36,371 nucleotides of DNA from Candidatus Poribacteria bacterium (GTDB lineage: Bacteria; Poribacteria; WGA-4E; WGA-3G): NCBI GenBank assembly GCA_009841255.1, contig VXMD01000075.1, positions 17,369-53,739 of the forward strand, read 5' to 3'. The notes below the pieces were generated by a model. That model was not told the DNA's origin, did not search any database, and saw only the letters and a program-made list of their open reading frames with translations. The translations under genes and the position numbers were made by a program. This document shows, piece by piece, positions 1 to 8,300 of the stretch. Each line of letters starts with the position of its first letter. The stretch's first letter is position 1.

Positions 1-125
1 GTTATATTTTACGTCGCCTGCGTTTTATTGTCAACTTTTAATCTTACCTTGCGGCCTCGCCTCCTTTGTTGTTATATTTTACGTCGCCTGCGTTTTATTG
101 TCAACTTTTAATCTTACCTTGCGGC
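1..125. repeat. Two copies of a 55-bp direct repeat, 70-bp period
   Basis: Bases 1-55 and 71-125 are identical and separated by a 15-bp spacer. The first copy begins at the window edge, so the array may extend to the left. With only two copies, a long unit and a short spacer, it does not look like CRISPR. The following stretch to 329 holds no gene that I can support; it contains one short repeat, a 12-mer at 193-204 and 227-238. Confidence 0.9.
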
Positions 126-329
126 TCGGTCAGGTGGATTAATGATTTCACGAGCCTCTCCGTATATCCGCCTGCGTGTTTTTGCGAATCAGAATCAACG
201 GTATGAGGTCTCCCGTGTGGGCTTCAAATCAACGGTATTCATGCCGTGTGGCATTCCCCGGGGTATTTCTGCGTATTGTTGCAGGCTACAGGTTCGGGAC
301 TAACGAACACCTCTTAACTGATAACCTTG

Positions 330-950
330 CTAAAATTCCCATCTCAGGAGCGTGGCGCGCTGATGCCAGACCAGCATTCCGATTGCTGTGCCAATTGACG
401 CCCCGGCTATCACATCTGACGTGTAATGCCGCCCGAGATAGATACGCGAAAAACCCACGAGCCCTGCCCCGATGTAGAGTGGAATTCGCCATTTCGGATA
501 TCGATACCCTAAAATCGTTGCTGAACTGAACGCCAAGGATGTATGGCCCGATGGAAAAGCTGGATTCCCCAAACGCTCATCGAGCGGGCGTTTCCGACCA
601 ATCAAGTGCTTCATACCGAACGTTACCAACCCAGTTCCGAGAAAGGCAGAAGACAAAAGCCTTCCAGTTTCCTGATGTGCCTCATCACCGTATGCCATCA
701 AGAGAACAGAAAGCCCCATAACGGCTCGATAATGCCCAAACTCTGTTATCCCTTCCATGAGGGTCCACATCGGTTCTCGGCGTGGCGGCGCATCGTAGAT
801 ACGATCAAAGAGCGTTTGATCCCATCTCAATAGAAAGTCTTGAGCATTTGCTTCTAATCCTGATATAATGGTGCAGAAAACCAGTGTGCATAGAAACCAA
901 AATTTAAGGGATTTCACCAAGGCACAACCGGCACACTGATATTGCGTCAT
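330..950 (-). CDS. PAP2-family membrane-associated phosphatase
   Basis: This 206-residue protein carries the three signature blocks of the PAP2 (type 2 phosphatidic acid phosphatase / haloperoxidase-like) superfamily: KHLIGRKRP, PSGHTS, and SRIYLGRHYTSDVIAG. These supply the phosphate-binding Lys/Arg, the acid-base His and the nucleophilic His. A hydrophobic segment near residues 14-36 is either a signal peptide or the first membrane anchor, and further hydrophobic stretches flank the motifs. Family members dephosphorylate lipid phosphates such as phosphatidate or undecaprenyl pyrophosphate at the outer face of the inner membrane. The substrate cannot be read from the sequence. It stands alone, divergent from the small HTH gene that begins at 1038. 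Confidence 0.85.
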   Translation of the reverse strand: MTQYQCAGCALVKSLKFWFLCTLVFCTIISGLEANAQDFLLRWDQTLFDRIYDAPPRREPMWTLMEGITEFGHYRAVMGLSVLLMAYGDEAHQETGRLLSSAFLGTGLVTFGMKHLIGRKRPLDERLGNPAFPSGHTSLAFSSATILGYRYPKWRIPLYIGAGLVGFSRIYLGRHYTSDVIAGASIGTAIGMLVWHQRATLLRWEF

Positions 951-1037
951 GAAACTTGATCCATCTATTGTGTTATCGCCGCAGAATTTTAATTAGCACG
1001 CGCATTCGGGTTACAAAACCGAAAGGGAGACGAAAAG

Positions 1038-1328
1038 ATGCAAATACGCAATGCCGTGGTTGAGTATGACCTAAAAGAAGCGGCAGCAATGCTGGATATC
1101 TCACCCGCAACCCTCAAACAGGCAGTTAGCACTGGACATCTCCAGTATTACTACCGACTCGGTGAAGACGATTATCGGTTCCATGAAGCGAGTCTCCGTG
1201 CCAATAAAGATTTCCTCTCGCAGGAGGACTCTCTCACTCAAGTGTTAAGCACATGTCCACCTGCAGAAACCACCACGGAGCCTGACGCACCGGAAGAGGA
1301 TCCACCGTCCACACCATCCGACCCATAA
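1038..1328 (+). CDS. Small helix-turn-helix (excisionase/MerR-like) protein
   Basis: A 96-residue protein whose first 65 residues resemble an excisionase/MerR-type DNA-binding domain: a helix-turn-helix (LKEAAAMLDISPATLKQAV) followed by a wing-like segment (GHLQYYYRLGEDDYRF). The last 25 residues are acidic and rich in Pro, Glu and Thr and are probably disordered. A purine-rich Shine-Dalgarno, GGGAG, lies about 10 nt before the ATG, which supports this start. No partner recombinase or regulated operon is nearby, so its target is unknown. It could be a stand-alone regulator or a remnant of a mobile element. Confidence 0.6.
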   Translation: MQIRNAVVEYDLKEAAAMLDISPATLKQAVSTGHLQYYYRLGEDDYRFHEASLRANKDFLSQEDSLTQVLSTCPPAETTTEPDAPEEDPPSTPSDP

Positions 1329-1337
1329 CGCGTTTCG

Positions 1338-2156
1338 TTAGTTTGCTTTGAGCCTGCCCCAAGTCGTCGCGAGTTTCCCTTGCGCACCTACTGCAGTGAG
1401 TGTTGCTCCAAGACCGTTGTTCATAATATCATTGACTTCTTCCTCTGACAAACCGCGTTTCCAGATGTTGAGGTCATCCATTAGGCCAGTGAAAGGTCGG
1501 TTGTCATCAATGTTACGACCAACGCGTGCGCCCTGATCCCAGTCGCCTGCAATAGGAGTAGGGACACGTGCTGTTTCTTCGCCAACAATTTCACCATTAA
1601 TGTAAAGCACGGCTACTCCCTCAGCACGGCTGAAGGTGCCGCCGTAATGTATCCATTCGTTGGCTTTGTTTTCACCACCCCGGATGTCGAATATTGTTTG
1701 ACCCGGGCTTCGATTGAGCCAACGATAGTTTCCATCCCCCCGGGCTTCCGGGTGTACAAGCCATGTATTATCGGCTGCGCGGGCGTTGAAAATCGCCATA
1801 TCCGTTACAGATTCAACGTTGATCCACGCGAGAATACTCATGCCTTCGGTAGGGATATCTTCAGGCTTAACATTGGGTCCATCTAAATCCAGAAAACTGC
1901 CAGATGCGAAATGGGCGGCTTTCCCGAATTTCCCATCATCGGATTGTGTGACATCTCCATCAATCGCTCCGTCGTAACCACGTCCCGATTTCTCAATGAC
2001 AGTATCTCCGGTGAAGTCTTCATAATCAAAATACAGCACCAAATCCGGATCTAAAACATCAGCGGAGGCATCCTGAACCTTTGCTGTTGATATACAGAGA
2101 GCCCCTATCAGAAGTAGACCCACCAAATAAGGGGTTCGTATAAAACTCCGTTTCAT
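1338..2156 (-). CDS. Secreted LamG-domain protein (paralogue A)
   Basis: This 272-residue protein has an N-terminal signal peptide (basic start, hydrophobic core around residues 10-25, cleavage near ADA). It is followed by one LamG/concanavalin-A-like jelly-roll domain of about 200 residues. Typical LamG features are LVLYFDYEDF, GKFGKAAHF, the GGTFSRAEGVAVLYINGE strand pair and FTGLMDDLNIWKRGLSEEEV near the end. LamG domains usually bind glycans or proteins outside the cell; no catalytic residues are visible. The extreme C-terminus carries KLATTWGRLK, also found in four other secreted proteins in this window. It lies 53 bp downstream of a near-identical paralogue on the same strand, so the two are a tandem duplication and probably co-transcribed. 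Confidence 0.85.
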   Translation of the reverse strand: MKRSFIRTPYLVGLLLIGALCISTAKVQDASADVLDPDLVLYFDYEDFTGDTVIEKSGRGYDGAIDGDVTQSDDGKFGKAAHFASGSFLDLDGPNVKPEDIPTEGMSILAWINVESVTDMAIFNARAADNTWLVHPEARGDGNYRWLNRSPGQTIFDIRGGENKANEWIHYGGTFSRAEGVAVLYINGEIVGEETARVPTPIAGDWDQGARVGRNIDDNRPFTGLMDDLNIWKRGLSEEEVNDIMNNGLGATLTAVGAQGKLATTWGRLKAN

Positions 2157-2209
2157 CTTTTGAAATCCTCCTTTTACTTCTTTATGTCGCCATTTTCATT
2201 GGTTTTGCA

Positions 2210-3046
2210 TCACTTTGATGCTTTAAGTTTTGCCCAAGTAGTCGCCAGTTTACCGTATGCTTCCACAGCAAGAAACGCCTCAACACCATCGTTCATGATG
2301 CCATTAACTTCTTCCTCTGTCAAGCCGCGTTTCCAGACGTTGAGATCGTCCATCAGTCCGGCAAAGGGACGGTTGTTGTCAATGTTATAACCGACACGTG
2401 CCCCATTGTCCCAGTCTGGTGCGATAGGCGTGCCGACGCGTGCTTTTTCTTCACCGACATTTCTGCCATTGATGTAAAGTATGGCTTTCCCATCGGCGCG
2501 ACTGAAGGTACCAGCGTAATGCTGCCATTCATTTGCCTTGTTATCTCCAGCACGAATGTCAAAGATCGTCGCACCCCCAGGACTCCGATTCAGCCAGCGA
2601 TACTTGCCACTCCCGCGTGCTTCGGGGTGTACCAACCATGTATTATCACCCGCACGCGCATTGAAAACCGCCATATCTGCCACAGCTTCAACGTTGATCC
2701 ACGCGACAATACTCATGCCTTCAGTGGGAATATCCTCAGGCTTAATGTTGGGACCATCTAAATCCAGGAAACTGCCGGTTACGAAGTGGGCGGCTTTCCC
2801 GAACTTCCCGTCATTCGATTGTGTGACCTTTCCATTGATCGCACCATCGTAACCACGTCCGGATTTTTCAACGACGGTATCCCCCTTAAAATCTTCATAG
2901 TCGAAATACAACACCAAATCTGGATCTAAAACATCAGCTGAAAAAACCTCTATTGTAGACACACAGAGCGTGCCTATCAGCAGTAGGCACACCAGATAAG
3001 ATGTTCGTTTACAAGTTAGCATCATAAATTTTAGGTTTCGTTTCAT
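2210..3046 (-). CDS. Secreted LamG-domain protein (paralogue B)
   Basis: This 278-residue tandem paralogue of the gene just downstream shows close similarity along its whole length: LVLYFDYEDFKGDTVVEKSG, GKFGKAAHF and FAGLMDDLNVWKRGLTEEEV. A signal peptide occupies roughly residues 14-34. The chosen ATG has a GAGGACC Shine-Dalgarno about 8 nt upstream. The C-terminus ends in KLATTWAKLK plus three residues, a variant of the shared tag in which the usual Gly after Trp is Ala. Like its neighbour it is probably an extracellular glycan- or protein-binding module, since no enzyme active site is visible. As the promoter-proximal copy it probably drives expression of both. Confidence 0.85.
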   Translation of the reverse strand: MKRNLKFMMLTCKRTSYLVCLLLIGTLCVSTIEVFSADVLDPDLVLYFDYEDFKGDTVVEKSGRGYDGAINGKVTQSNDGKFGKAAHFVTGSFLDLDGPNIKPEDIPTEGMSIVAWINVEAVADMAVFNARAGDNTWLVHPEARGSGKYRWLNRSPGGATIFDIRAGDNKANEWQHYAGTFSRADGKAILYINGRNVGEEKARVGTPIAPDWDNGARVGYNIDNNRPFAGLMDDLNVWKRGLTEEEVNGIMNDGVEAFLAVEAYGKLATTWAKLKASK

Positions 3047-3160
3047 TTTTTGCGGTCCTCCTTTAGATGAACCATTCCTTCATTTTTTTCCAAAACGATT
3101 CACTTCCATTAAAGTTTACCACTTTTCCATTCAGGTCTGCAACCGAAAACCAAAAAAGTC

Positions 3161-3189
3161 TTGATTTTAACTTCGTTTTACGTTAAACT
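3161..3189 (+). promoter_or_regulatory. Candidate sigma70-type promoter for the kdsB-pyrG-larA-TRAP run
   Basis: TTGATT at 3161-3166 and TAAACT at 3184-3189 are separated by 17 bp, about 60 bp before the kdsB start and in the gap between divergent genes. The match is moderate and there is no experimental support. Confidence 0.4.
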
Positions 3190-3249
3190 GATTTGAGAAA
3201 CGCATAGAAAAATGTCTAAAAAAATAGGACGTTACGAGGGAGCGTAAGG

Positions 3250-3978
3250 TTGCAAAGCGTAGGAATTATTCCAGCACGCTATGCCTCAAGTCGTTTTGAA
3301 GGCAAGCCGTTGGCGAATCTACTCGGGAAGCCCATGGTGCAGCATGTCTATGAAAGTGCATGCCGCGCAAAAACATTAGATGAAGTTATTATCGCGACAG
3401 ATGACCAACGGATTTATGACGCCGTAACACGCTTCGGTGGGAATGTTCAGATGACCGGTCCGTGTGCAACAGGTACGGAACGGGTAGCCGTCGTCGCAGA
3501 ACGTTTGACGTGCGATATTGTTGCCAATATACAGGGTGATGAACCCTTGCTTGAACCGGCACAGGTCGACATGATGTTGCAGCCTTTTATTGATCGACCG
3601 GAAGTGCAAGTTTGCACGTTAAAACAGCGGGTTGAAACCGCTGCAGATTATCGAGACGTTAACGTCGTTAAAGTCGTTACAGATCTTCAGGGCGACGCCT
3701 TGTACTTTTCGCGCGCACCCATGCCCGGGCAGGTCAACGAAACAGAGTTACACAAGTTCCCTGTGTATCGGCATGTCGGTTTGTACGCCTACCGTCGAGA
3801 GCAACTTCTCGCGTTTACGAGGTGGAGCCGCACACCTTATGAACTCGCGGAAGGGTTAGAGCAATTGCGTTTTTTAGAGCATGGTATCCCTATCCATGTC
3901 GTTGAAACGGATACTCCGCTTATTGGGGTCGATGTTCCTGCCGACTTGGAGCGGGTGAAACAAATTTTGGAGGCTTGA
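3250..3978 (+). CDS. kdsB: 3-deoxy-manno-octulosonate cytidylyltransferase
   Basis: KdsB activates Kdo with CTP to give CMP-Kdo for the inner core of lipopolysaccharide in the cytoplasm, so its presence implies a diderm envelope. The 242-residue length matches the family. The N-terminus has the nucleotide-binding signature IIPARYASSRFEGKPL, followed by DEVIIATDD, TGTERVAV and the NIQGDEPLL metal-binding motif near the middle. The start is TTG: it places the family's usual short leader before IIPAR, and a GAGGGAG Shine-Dalgarno sits about 10 nt upstream. No ATG fits. It heads a co-directional run in which CTP synthase, which supplies its substrate, comes next. Confidence 0.95.
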   Translation: MQSVGIIPARYASSRFEGKPLANLLGKPMVQHVYESACRAKTLDEVIIATDDQRIYDAVTRFGGNVQMTGPCATGTERVAVVAERLTCDIVANIQGDEPLLEPAQVDMMLQPFIDRPEVQVCTLKQRVETAADYRDVNVVKVVTDLQGDALYFSRAPMPGQVNETELHKFPVYRHVGLYAYRREQLLAFTRWSRTPYELAEGLEQLRFLEHGIPIHVVETDTPLIGVDVPADLERVKQILEA

Positions 3979-4000
3979 CCACAATACTTTTCAACCGCTG

Positions 4001-4154
4001 AAACTTATTCACAAGGTAAGTTAGAAAAAATGACAAATCTGGTTAATACCAGAAACCAAGCCTGTAACGTAGTGGAAGGCGGCTCGAACACGAAAACGGT
4101 CATAGTTCTGAACATCCAAACTTATCCGCAAGGAACAATTAAAAAATGACAAAA
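4001..4154 (+). repeat. Imperfect duplication of the pyrG translation-start region
   Basis: About 37 bp at 4001-4038 are repeated imperfectly at 4118-4154. Both copies have AAACTTAT, CAAGG and AAAAAATGACAAA in the same order and near-identical spacing, so each carries an AAGG-type Shine-Dalgarno and an ATG. The second copy is the real pyrG start. The first opens a 39-codon reading frame that ends on pyrG. Confidence 0.75.
4030..4149 (+). CDS. Possible 39-residue leader peptide overlapping pyrG
   Basis: An ATG at 4030 opens 39 sense codons. The TGA at 4147-4149 overlaps the pyrG ATG at 4146, giving the ATGA arrangement typical of translational coupling. An AAGG-type ribosome-binding site precedes the ATG, and the whole initiation region is a near copy of the one used by pyrG. 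The peptide begins MTNLVNTRNQ and ends PQGTIKK; it resembles no family I know. It may be a coupling leader or simply a by-product of the local duplication. Confidence 0.3.
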   Translation: MTNLVNTRNQACNVVEGGSNTKTVIVLNIQTYPQGTIKK

Positions 4155-5780
4155 TATATTTTCGTGACGGGCGGAGTTATTTCAGGTATCGGCAAAGGAA
4201 TCACAACTGCATCCCTTGGCAGATTACTCATCAACCGCGGGTTTAAGGTGATTGTTGTCAAGATCGATCCGTATCTCAACGTAGACGCGGGTGTGATGAA
4301 TCCATTTCAACACGGCGAGGTTTTCGTCACCCATGATGGCGCGGAAACCGACCTGGATATAGGGAACTATGAACGGTTTCTTGGCATTGACCTGAACAAA
4401 TATTCTAACTTCACGACGGGTTCCGTTTACAGCGAAGTCATCGCAAAAGAACGGCGAGGGGACTATCTCGGTGAAACCGTGCAGCTGATTCCGCATATTA
4501 CGGACGAAATCAAACGCCGTATCTACCAGATTGGCAAGGATAACGAAGCCGAAATCGTCATTACAGAGATAGGCGGAACGATCGGCGACTTTGAAATGCC
4601 TCCTTTCGTTGAAGCGATTCGTCAGATGGCAGTTGAGGTGGAGCGTGAAAATATGATGTTCCTCCATGTCTCCCTCATTTATACCTTACCCAACGGTGAA
4701 AGCAAGAGTAAACCCACACAGCACAGTATCCGTAAACTCCAAGAATTGGGAGTCCAGCCAGATTTGTTGCTGTGTCGCACCAGTCAATCATTGGATGAGG
4801 CATTTCGGCGGAAAATCGCACTCCTCTGTGGTATTAGCGAAAACTATATTTTTGAAGGATTGGACACAAAATGCGTAGATGAAATCCCTCTCAACTTTGA
4901 ACGGCAAGGGATGGGACATCTCGTTCTAAAGAGACTTGGACTCGAAGCACGCCCACCGATGGATGTAGAATGGGTCGCAATGGTTGAAAAACTCAAAAAT
5001 CCGAACCAGAAAGCCCGGATCGCTATTGTCGGAAAATACACAACCGGTAACGATGCCTATATCAGTGTCCAAGAAGCGCTCAAGCATGGTGGAATTGCTA
5101 ACGAAACCGCTGTTGAAATTGAGTGGATAGAAGCTGAATCGCTCACAGACCATCCCGACCTCGATAGTGTCTTTCGGAACGCCGACGGGATACTGGTTCC
5201 GGGAGGGTTCGGTTATCGCGGAATTGAAGGGATGTTGGTTGCCGCGCGATATGCCCGCGAAAATAAGATTCCGTATTTGGGTTTGTGCCTCGGAATGCAG
5301 TGTTTAGTGATTGAGTTTGCTCGACACGTAGCGAAATTAAAAAATGCAAACAGTACAGAAGTCGACGAAGAAACACCCTACCCTGTTATAGACTTAATGC
5401 ATGACCAACGCACGGTAGCTGACCTCGGCGCAACAATGCGACTTGGACATTACCCGTGCGTCCTCAAAGAGAACACCAGAAGCTACGCCGCCTATCAACA
5501 ACCGATTATTGTAGAACGACACCGGCATCGCTATGAATTGAATAACCAATACCGATCCCAATTAGAATCGGCAGGACTCCGTTTTAGCGGTCTGTCGCCG
5601 GATGAAAGCCTTGTCGAAATTGCCGAGGTGACTGAGCATCCGTGGATGGTAGGTTCTCAATTTCACCCCGAATTTCAATCGAAACCACTTGCCCCGCATC
5701 CACTTTTCCGAGATTTTATTGCGGCGGTCCTCTCCCGCCGATGCCAAGTTAACCACCCGGAAGAGGGAAAAAAACAATGA
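4146..5780 (+). CDS. pyrG: CTP synthase
   Basis: PyrG makes CTP from UTP, ATP and glutamine, the last step of de novo pyrimidine nucleotide synthesis, in the cytoplasm. The protein is 544 residues, the normal length. The amidoligase domain starts with KYIFVTGGVISGIGKGI and continues with KIDPYLNVDAG and the EIGGTIGD motif. The class I glutamine amidotransferase domain (from about residue 290) has LVPGGFGYRG, the nucleophile Cys in GLCLGMQC, and HPEFQSKP with the catalytic His-Glu. It follows kdsB, whose reaction uses CTP, and its stop overlaps the next start by ATGA. The pairing with lactate-racemase-like and TRAP genes downstream is not a usual operon. Confidence 0.97.
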   Translation: MTKYIFVTGGVISGIGKGITTASLGRLLINRGFKVIVVKIDPYLNVDAGVMNPFQHGEVFVTHDGAETDLDIGNYERFLGIDLNKYSNFTTGSVYSEVIAKERRGDYLGETVQLIPHITDEIKRRIYQIGKDNEAEIVITEIGGTIGDFEMPPFVEAIRQMAVEVERENMMFLHVSLIYTLPNGESKSKPTQHSIRKLQELGVQPDLLLCRTSQSLDEAFRRKIALLCGISENYIFEGLDTKCVDEIPLNFERQGMGHLVLKRLGLEARPPMDVEWVAMVEKLKNPNQKARIAIVGKYTTGNDAYISVQEALKHGGIANETAVEIEWIEAESLTDHPDLDSVFRNADGILVPGGFGYRGIEGMLVAARYARENKIPYLGLCLGMQCLVIEFARHVAKLKNANSTEVDEETPYPVIDLMHDQRTVADLGATMRLGHYPCVLKENTRSYAAYQQPIIVERHRHRYELNNQYRSQLESAGLRFSGLSPDESLVEIAEVTEHPWMVGSQFHPEFQSKPLAPHPLFRDFIAAVLSRRCQVNHPEEGKKQ

Positions 5781-7027
5781 AAAATACCGCTACAGTACGC
5801 ACCCGCGCCTGGTACGGAGATGAGGAACTGACGCTGAATTTCCCTTCAGACTGGGAAGTAGATGTGTTGGCTCCGAAAGATGCGTCCGCGCTTTCTGATG
5901 CCCAGATTGAACGTGCATTCGCCGAACCGATCGGCACACCCAGAATCTCAGAATTGGCAAAAGCAAAAAAGAGTGCCACTATCATTGTTGATGATCTGAG
6001 TCGTCCGACGCCTGCCGCCAGAATTATTCCATATATTTTACGCGAGTTAACCGCGGCAGGTGTCCCGAAATCCGAGATCCGCTTTGTTGCCGGCGTCGGT
6101 GCCCACCGACCCCTCACCAACGCAGATATTGTGAAAAAGGTTGGCGCAGATATCGCTGCTGAATATGAGGTCACCAATCATAACTTTATGAGTGGTGACC
6201 TACGGGCATTTGGCAACCTTGAGAACGGCATGCCGGTGTATCTCAACCGTATCGTCGCGGACGCGGACTTTAAAATCTGTCTCGGTGGCATCTATCCCCA
6301 CAGTTCTGTCGGCTTTAGCGGCGGCGCGAAACTTATTGTCCCTGGTATCGCAGGATTTACCACAATGTTCTATTTCCATACTTTTCCACCGGGTCGCGGA
6401 CCCGCTGTGATTGAGGGGCAGAGTAGTGAACCTGACCGTCGCGACAGTGCCGAACTGGCAGCAGGTGTGCTCGGTCTTGATATGATCGCTAACGTTGTGC
6501 TGAATAGCCGTCGGGAAATCTGTGGAATGTTTGTCGGTGATTTCATCAAGGCGCATCGTAAAGGGGCACACTTCGCCATGGATACCTATGGAACAGTGAT
6601 ACCGGAAACAATCCGAAAAGAGACAGATCTGGTGGTGATTAATTGCTATCCGCTTGATGCGGATGCGATTCAGCTTGATAAGGCATTGGCGGCTTTAAGT
6701 TATTTCGAAAACGCTTACACAATAGCACTCTACCCGGCGAGTGATAGTAGCTGCTACCACGGGTTGTTCGACCGAATCGATTACCCACGTTATCTCCGAC
6801 AACGCGCCGAACAGACGCCCCCTGAAACCCCTAAGCAGGAGATCGGGCGACGTGGACAACTCCATGTTTGGTCCAAGCATTTTTTGGCGGATGACTTCTA
6901 TAAGGAGTATCCGGCATCGCTGCTTTTTCGCAACCTTGAAGAACTGATCCAACTGTTCACGGAGAAACTTCCAGCACACGCAAGAGTCGCTATTTTACCT
7001 GTAGGCGGGATACAGGTGCTCACATAA
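5777..7027 (+). CDS. LarA-family (nickel-pincer) 2-hydroxyacid racemase/epimerase, copy 1
   Basis: LarA enzymes racemise or epimerise 2-hydroxyacids using a nickel-pincer nucleotide (NPN) cofactor bound to a lysine. This 416-residue protein has the family landmarks at nearly the positions of Lactobacillus LarA: D73 and R76 in VDDLSRPTP, H110 in GAHRPLT, H175 in IYPHSSVGF, K185 in SGGAKLIVPG (cofactor lysine) and H201 (nickel ligand). All key residues are present, so it should be active if cofactor is made. The cofactor genes larB, larC and larE are not in the window. The start overlaps the pyrG stop (ATGA). The substrate is unknown; other LarA-family members act on malate, phenyllactate or sugar acids rather than lactate. 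Confidence 0.85.
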   Translation: MKNTATVRTRAWYGDEELTLNFPSDWEVDVLAPKDASALSDAQIERAFAEPIGTPRISELAKAKKSATIIVDDLSRPTPAARIIPYILRELTAAGVPKSEIRFVAGVGAHRPLTNADIVKKVGADIAAEYEVTNHNFMSGDLRAFGNLENGMPVYLNRIVADADFKICLGGIYPHSSVGFSGGAKLIVPGIAGFTTMFYFHTFPPGRGPAVIEGQSSEPDRRDSAELAAGVLGLDMIANVVLNSRREICGMFVGDFIKAHRKGAHFAMDTYGTVIPETIRKETDLVVINCYPLDADAIQLDKALAALSYFENAYTIALYPASDSSCYHGLFDRIDYPRYLRQRAEQTPPETPKQEIGRRGQLHVWSKHFLADDFYKEYPASLLFRNLEELIQLFTEKLPAHARVAILPVGGIQVLT

Positions 7028-7040
7028 ATGGAGGATAATT

Positions 7041-8300
7041 ATGAATAACACAGCTACGGTGTACTCTCGTGCTTGGTACGGAGACGAGGAACTGACGCTG
7101 AATTTTCCGACCGGCTGGGAAGTAGAAGTATTAGGTCCGAAAGATGCTCCTGTGCTTTCTGACGCCCAAATTGAACGCGCGTTTGCTGAACCGATCGGCA
7201 CACCCAGGATTTCGGAACTCGCAAAAGGCAAGAAAAGTGCCGCTATTGTCGTAGATGACTTGAGCCGTCCGACACCCGCTGCGAGAGTTATTCCATTTCT
7301 GCTGCGTGAGTTAACCGCGGCAGGTGTCCCGAAATCTGAGATCCGGTTTGTTGTCGGTGGCGGTTCGCACCGTCCCCTCACTGATGAAGAGATCGCGAAA
7401 AAGATCGGCGCGGATATTGCGGCTGAATATGAGGCGACAAACCACAACTTTATGGGTGGTGATTTACGTGCCTTGGGGAACCTTGATAGCGGTATGCCTA
7501 TCTATCTGGATCGTGTCGTTGCGGATGCGGATTTCAAGGTGTGTCTCGGTGGCATCTATCCACACGGTTCCGTTGGATTTGGGGGTGGCGCGAAATTGGT
7601 TGTGCCGGGAATTGCGGGTTTCGCGACGATGTTCTATTTCCATACCTTTTCACCGGGGCGTGGACATGCTGTGATTGAAAGAAGGGGTGGTGAACCCGAC
7701 CATCGCGATTTCTCTGAAGCGGTCGCTGCTGTTCTCGGTCTCGATGTTATCGCCAACGTCGTGCTCAATAGCTCTCGGGAAATCTGTGGAATGTTTGTCG
7801 GTGATTTTGTGCAGGCGCACCGTAAGGGCGCACACTTCGCCTTGGACACTTACGGCACAGTGATACCGGAAACGAGCCGAAAAGAGACGGACCTGGTTGT
7901 GCTTAACTGTTACCCACTTGATAGCGACCCCATTCAAACAGGCAAGGCTATGTGGGCACTGTCGCATTTTGAGAAGGCGTACAGCATGGCACTTAACCCC
8001 GCGAGTGACGGTATCTGCTACCACGGTTTATTTGAACAGATTGATTATGCCCGCTTCCTACAGCAAAGAGAAGAACGGGCACAGTCTGAACTGCCAACAC
8101 CACAACTCGGAACGCAAGATCAACTCCACGTCTGGTCGGAACACTTCTCGGTGGACGATTTTTACAAGAAGCATCCGGGCGCGCTGCTCTTCCGAGACCT
8201 TGATGAACTGATTGCACTGTTCGCGGAAAAACTCCCAACACAAGCGAAGGTCGCTGTGCTGCCAGCTGCTGGCATCCAGGTACTCGCAAATGACTCATAA
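7041..8300 (+). CDS. LarA-family 2-hydroxyacid racemase/epimerase, copy 2
   Basis: A tandem paralogue of the preceding gene: 419 residues, clearly similar from end to end, with the same residue numbering for H110, H175, K185 and H201. The SGG before the lysine has become GGG and GAH has become GSH, but the ligands are kept. A GGAGG Shine-Dalgarno lies in the 13-bp gap before the ATG. Retention of two intact copies suggests different substrates or a hetero-oligomer rather than a decaying duplicate. The C-terminal end overlaps the start of the TRAP small permease by 11 bp, tying the pair to uptake of an organic acid. Confidence 0.85.
   Translation: MNNTATVYSRAWYGDEELTLNFPTGWEVEVLGPKDAPVLSDAQIERAFAEPIGTPRISELAKGKKSAAIVVDDLSRPTPAARVIPFLLRELTAAGVPKSEIRFVVGGGSHRPLTDEEIAKKIGADIAAEYEATNHNFMGGDLRALGNLDSGMPIYLDRVVADADFKVCLGGIYPHGSVGFGGGAKLVVPGIAGFATMFYFHTFSPGRGHAVIERRGGEPDHRDFSEAVAAVLGLDVIANVVLNSSREICGMFVGDFVQAHRKGAHFALDTYGTVIPETSRKETDLVVLNCYPLDSDPIQTGKAMWALSHFEKAYSMALNPASDGICYHGLFEQIDYARFLQQREERAQSELPTPQLGTQDQLHVWSEHFSVDDFYKKHPGALLFRDLDELIALFAEKLPTQAKVAVLPAAGIQVLANDS

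Noticed and set aside
1-125. Possible CRISPR array from the two repeats
   Set aside because: Unit of 55 bp with a 15-bp spacer and only two copies; no cas genes anywhere in the window.
176-529. Plus-strand frame of 117 residues opposite the PAP2 gene
   Set aside because: No domain, Arg-rich antisense composition, and it overlaps a well-supported PAP2 gene on the other strand.
8212-8289. Upstream start for the TRAP small subunit
   Set aside because: The extra 26 residues lie within the preceding larA-like gene, are basic and Cys-rich, and precede a family-typical N-terminus at the ATG at 8290.
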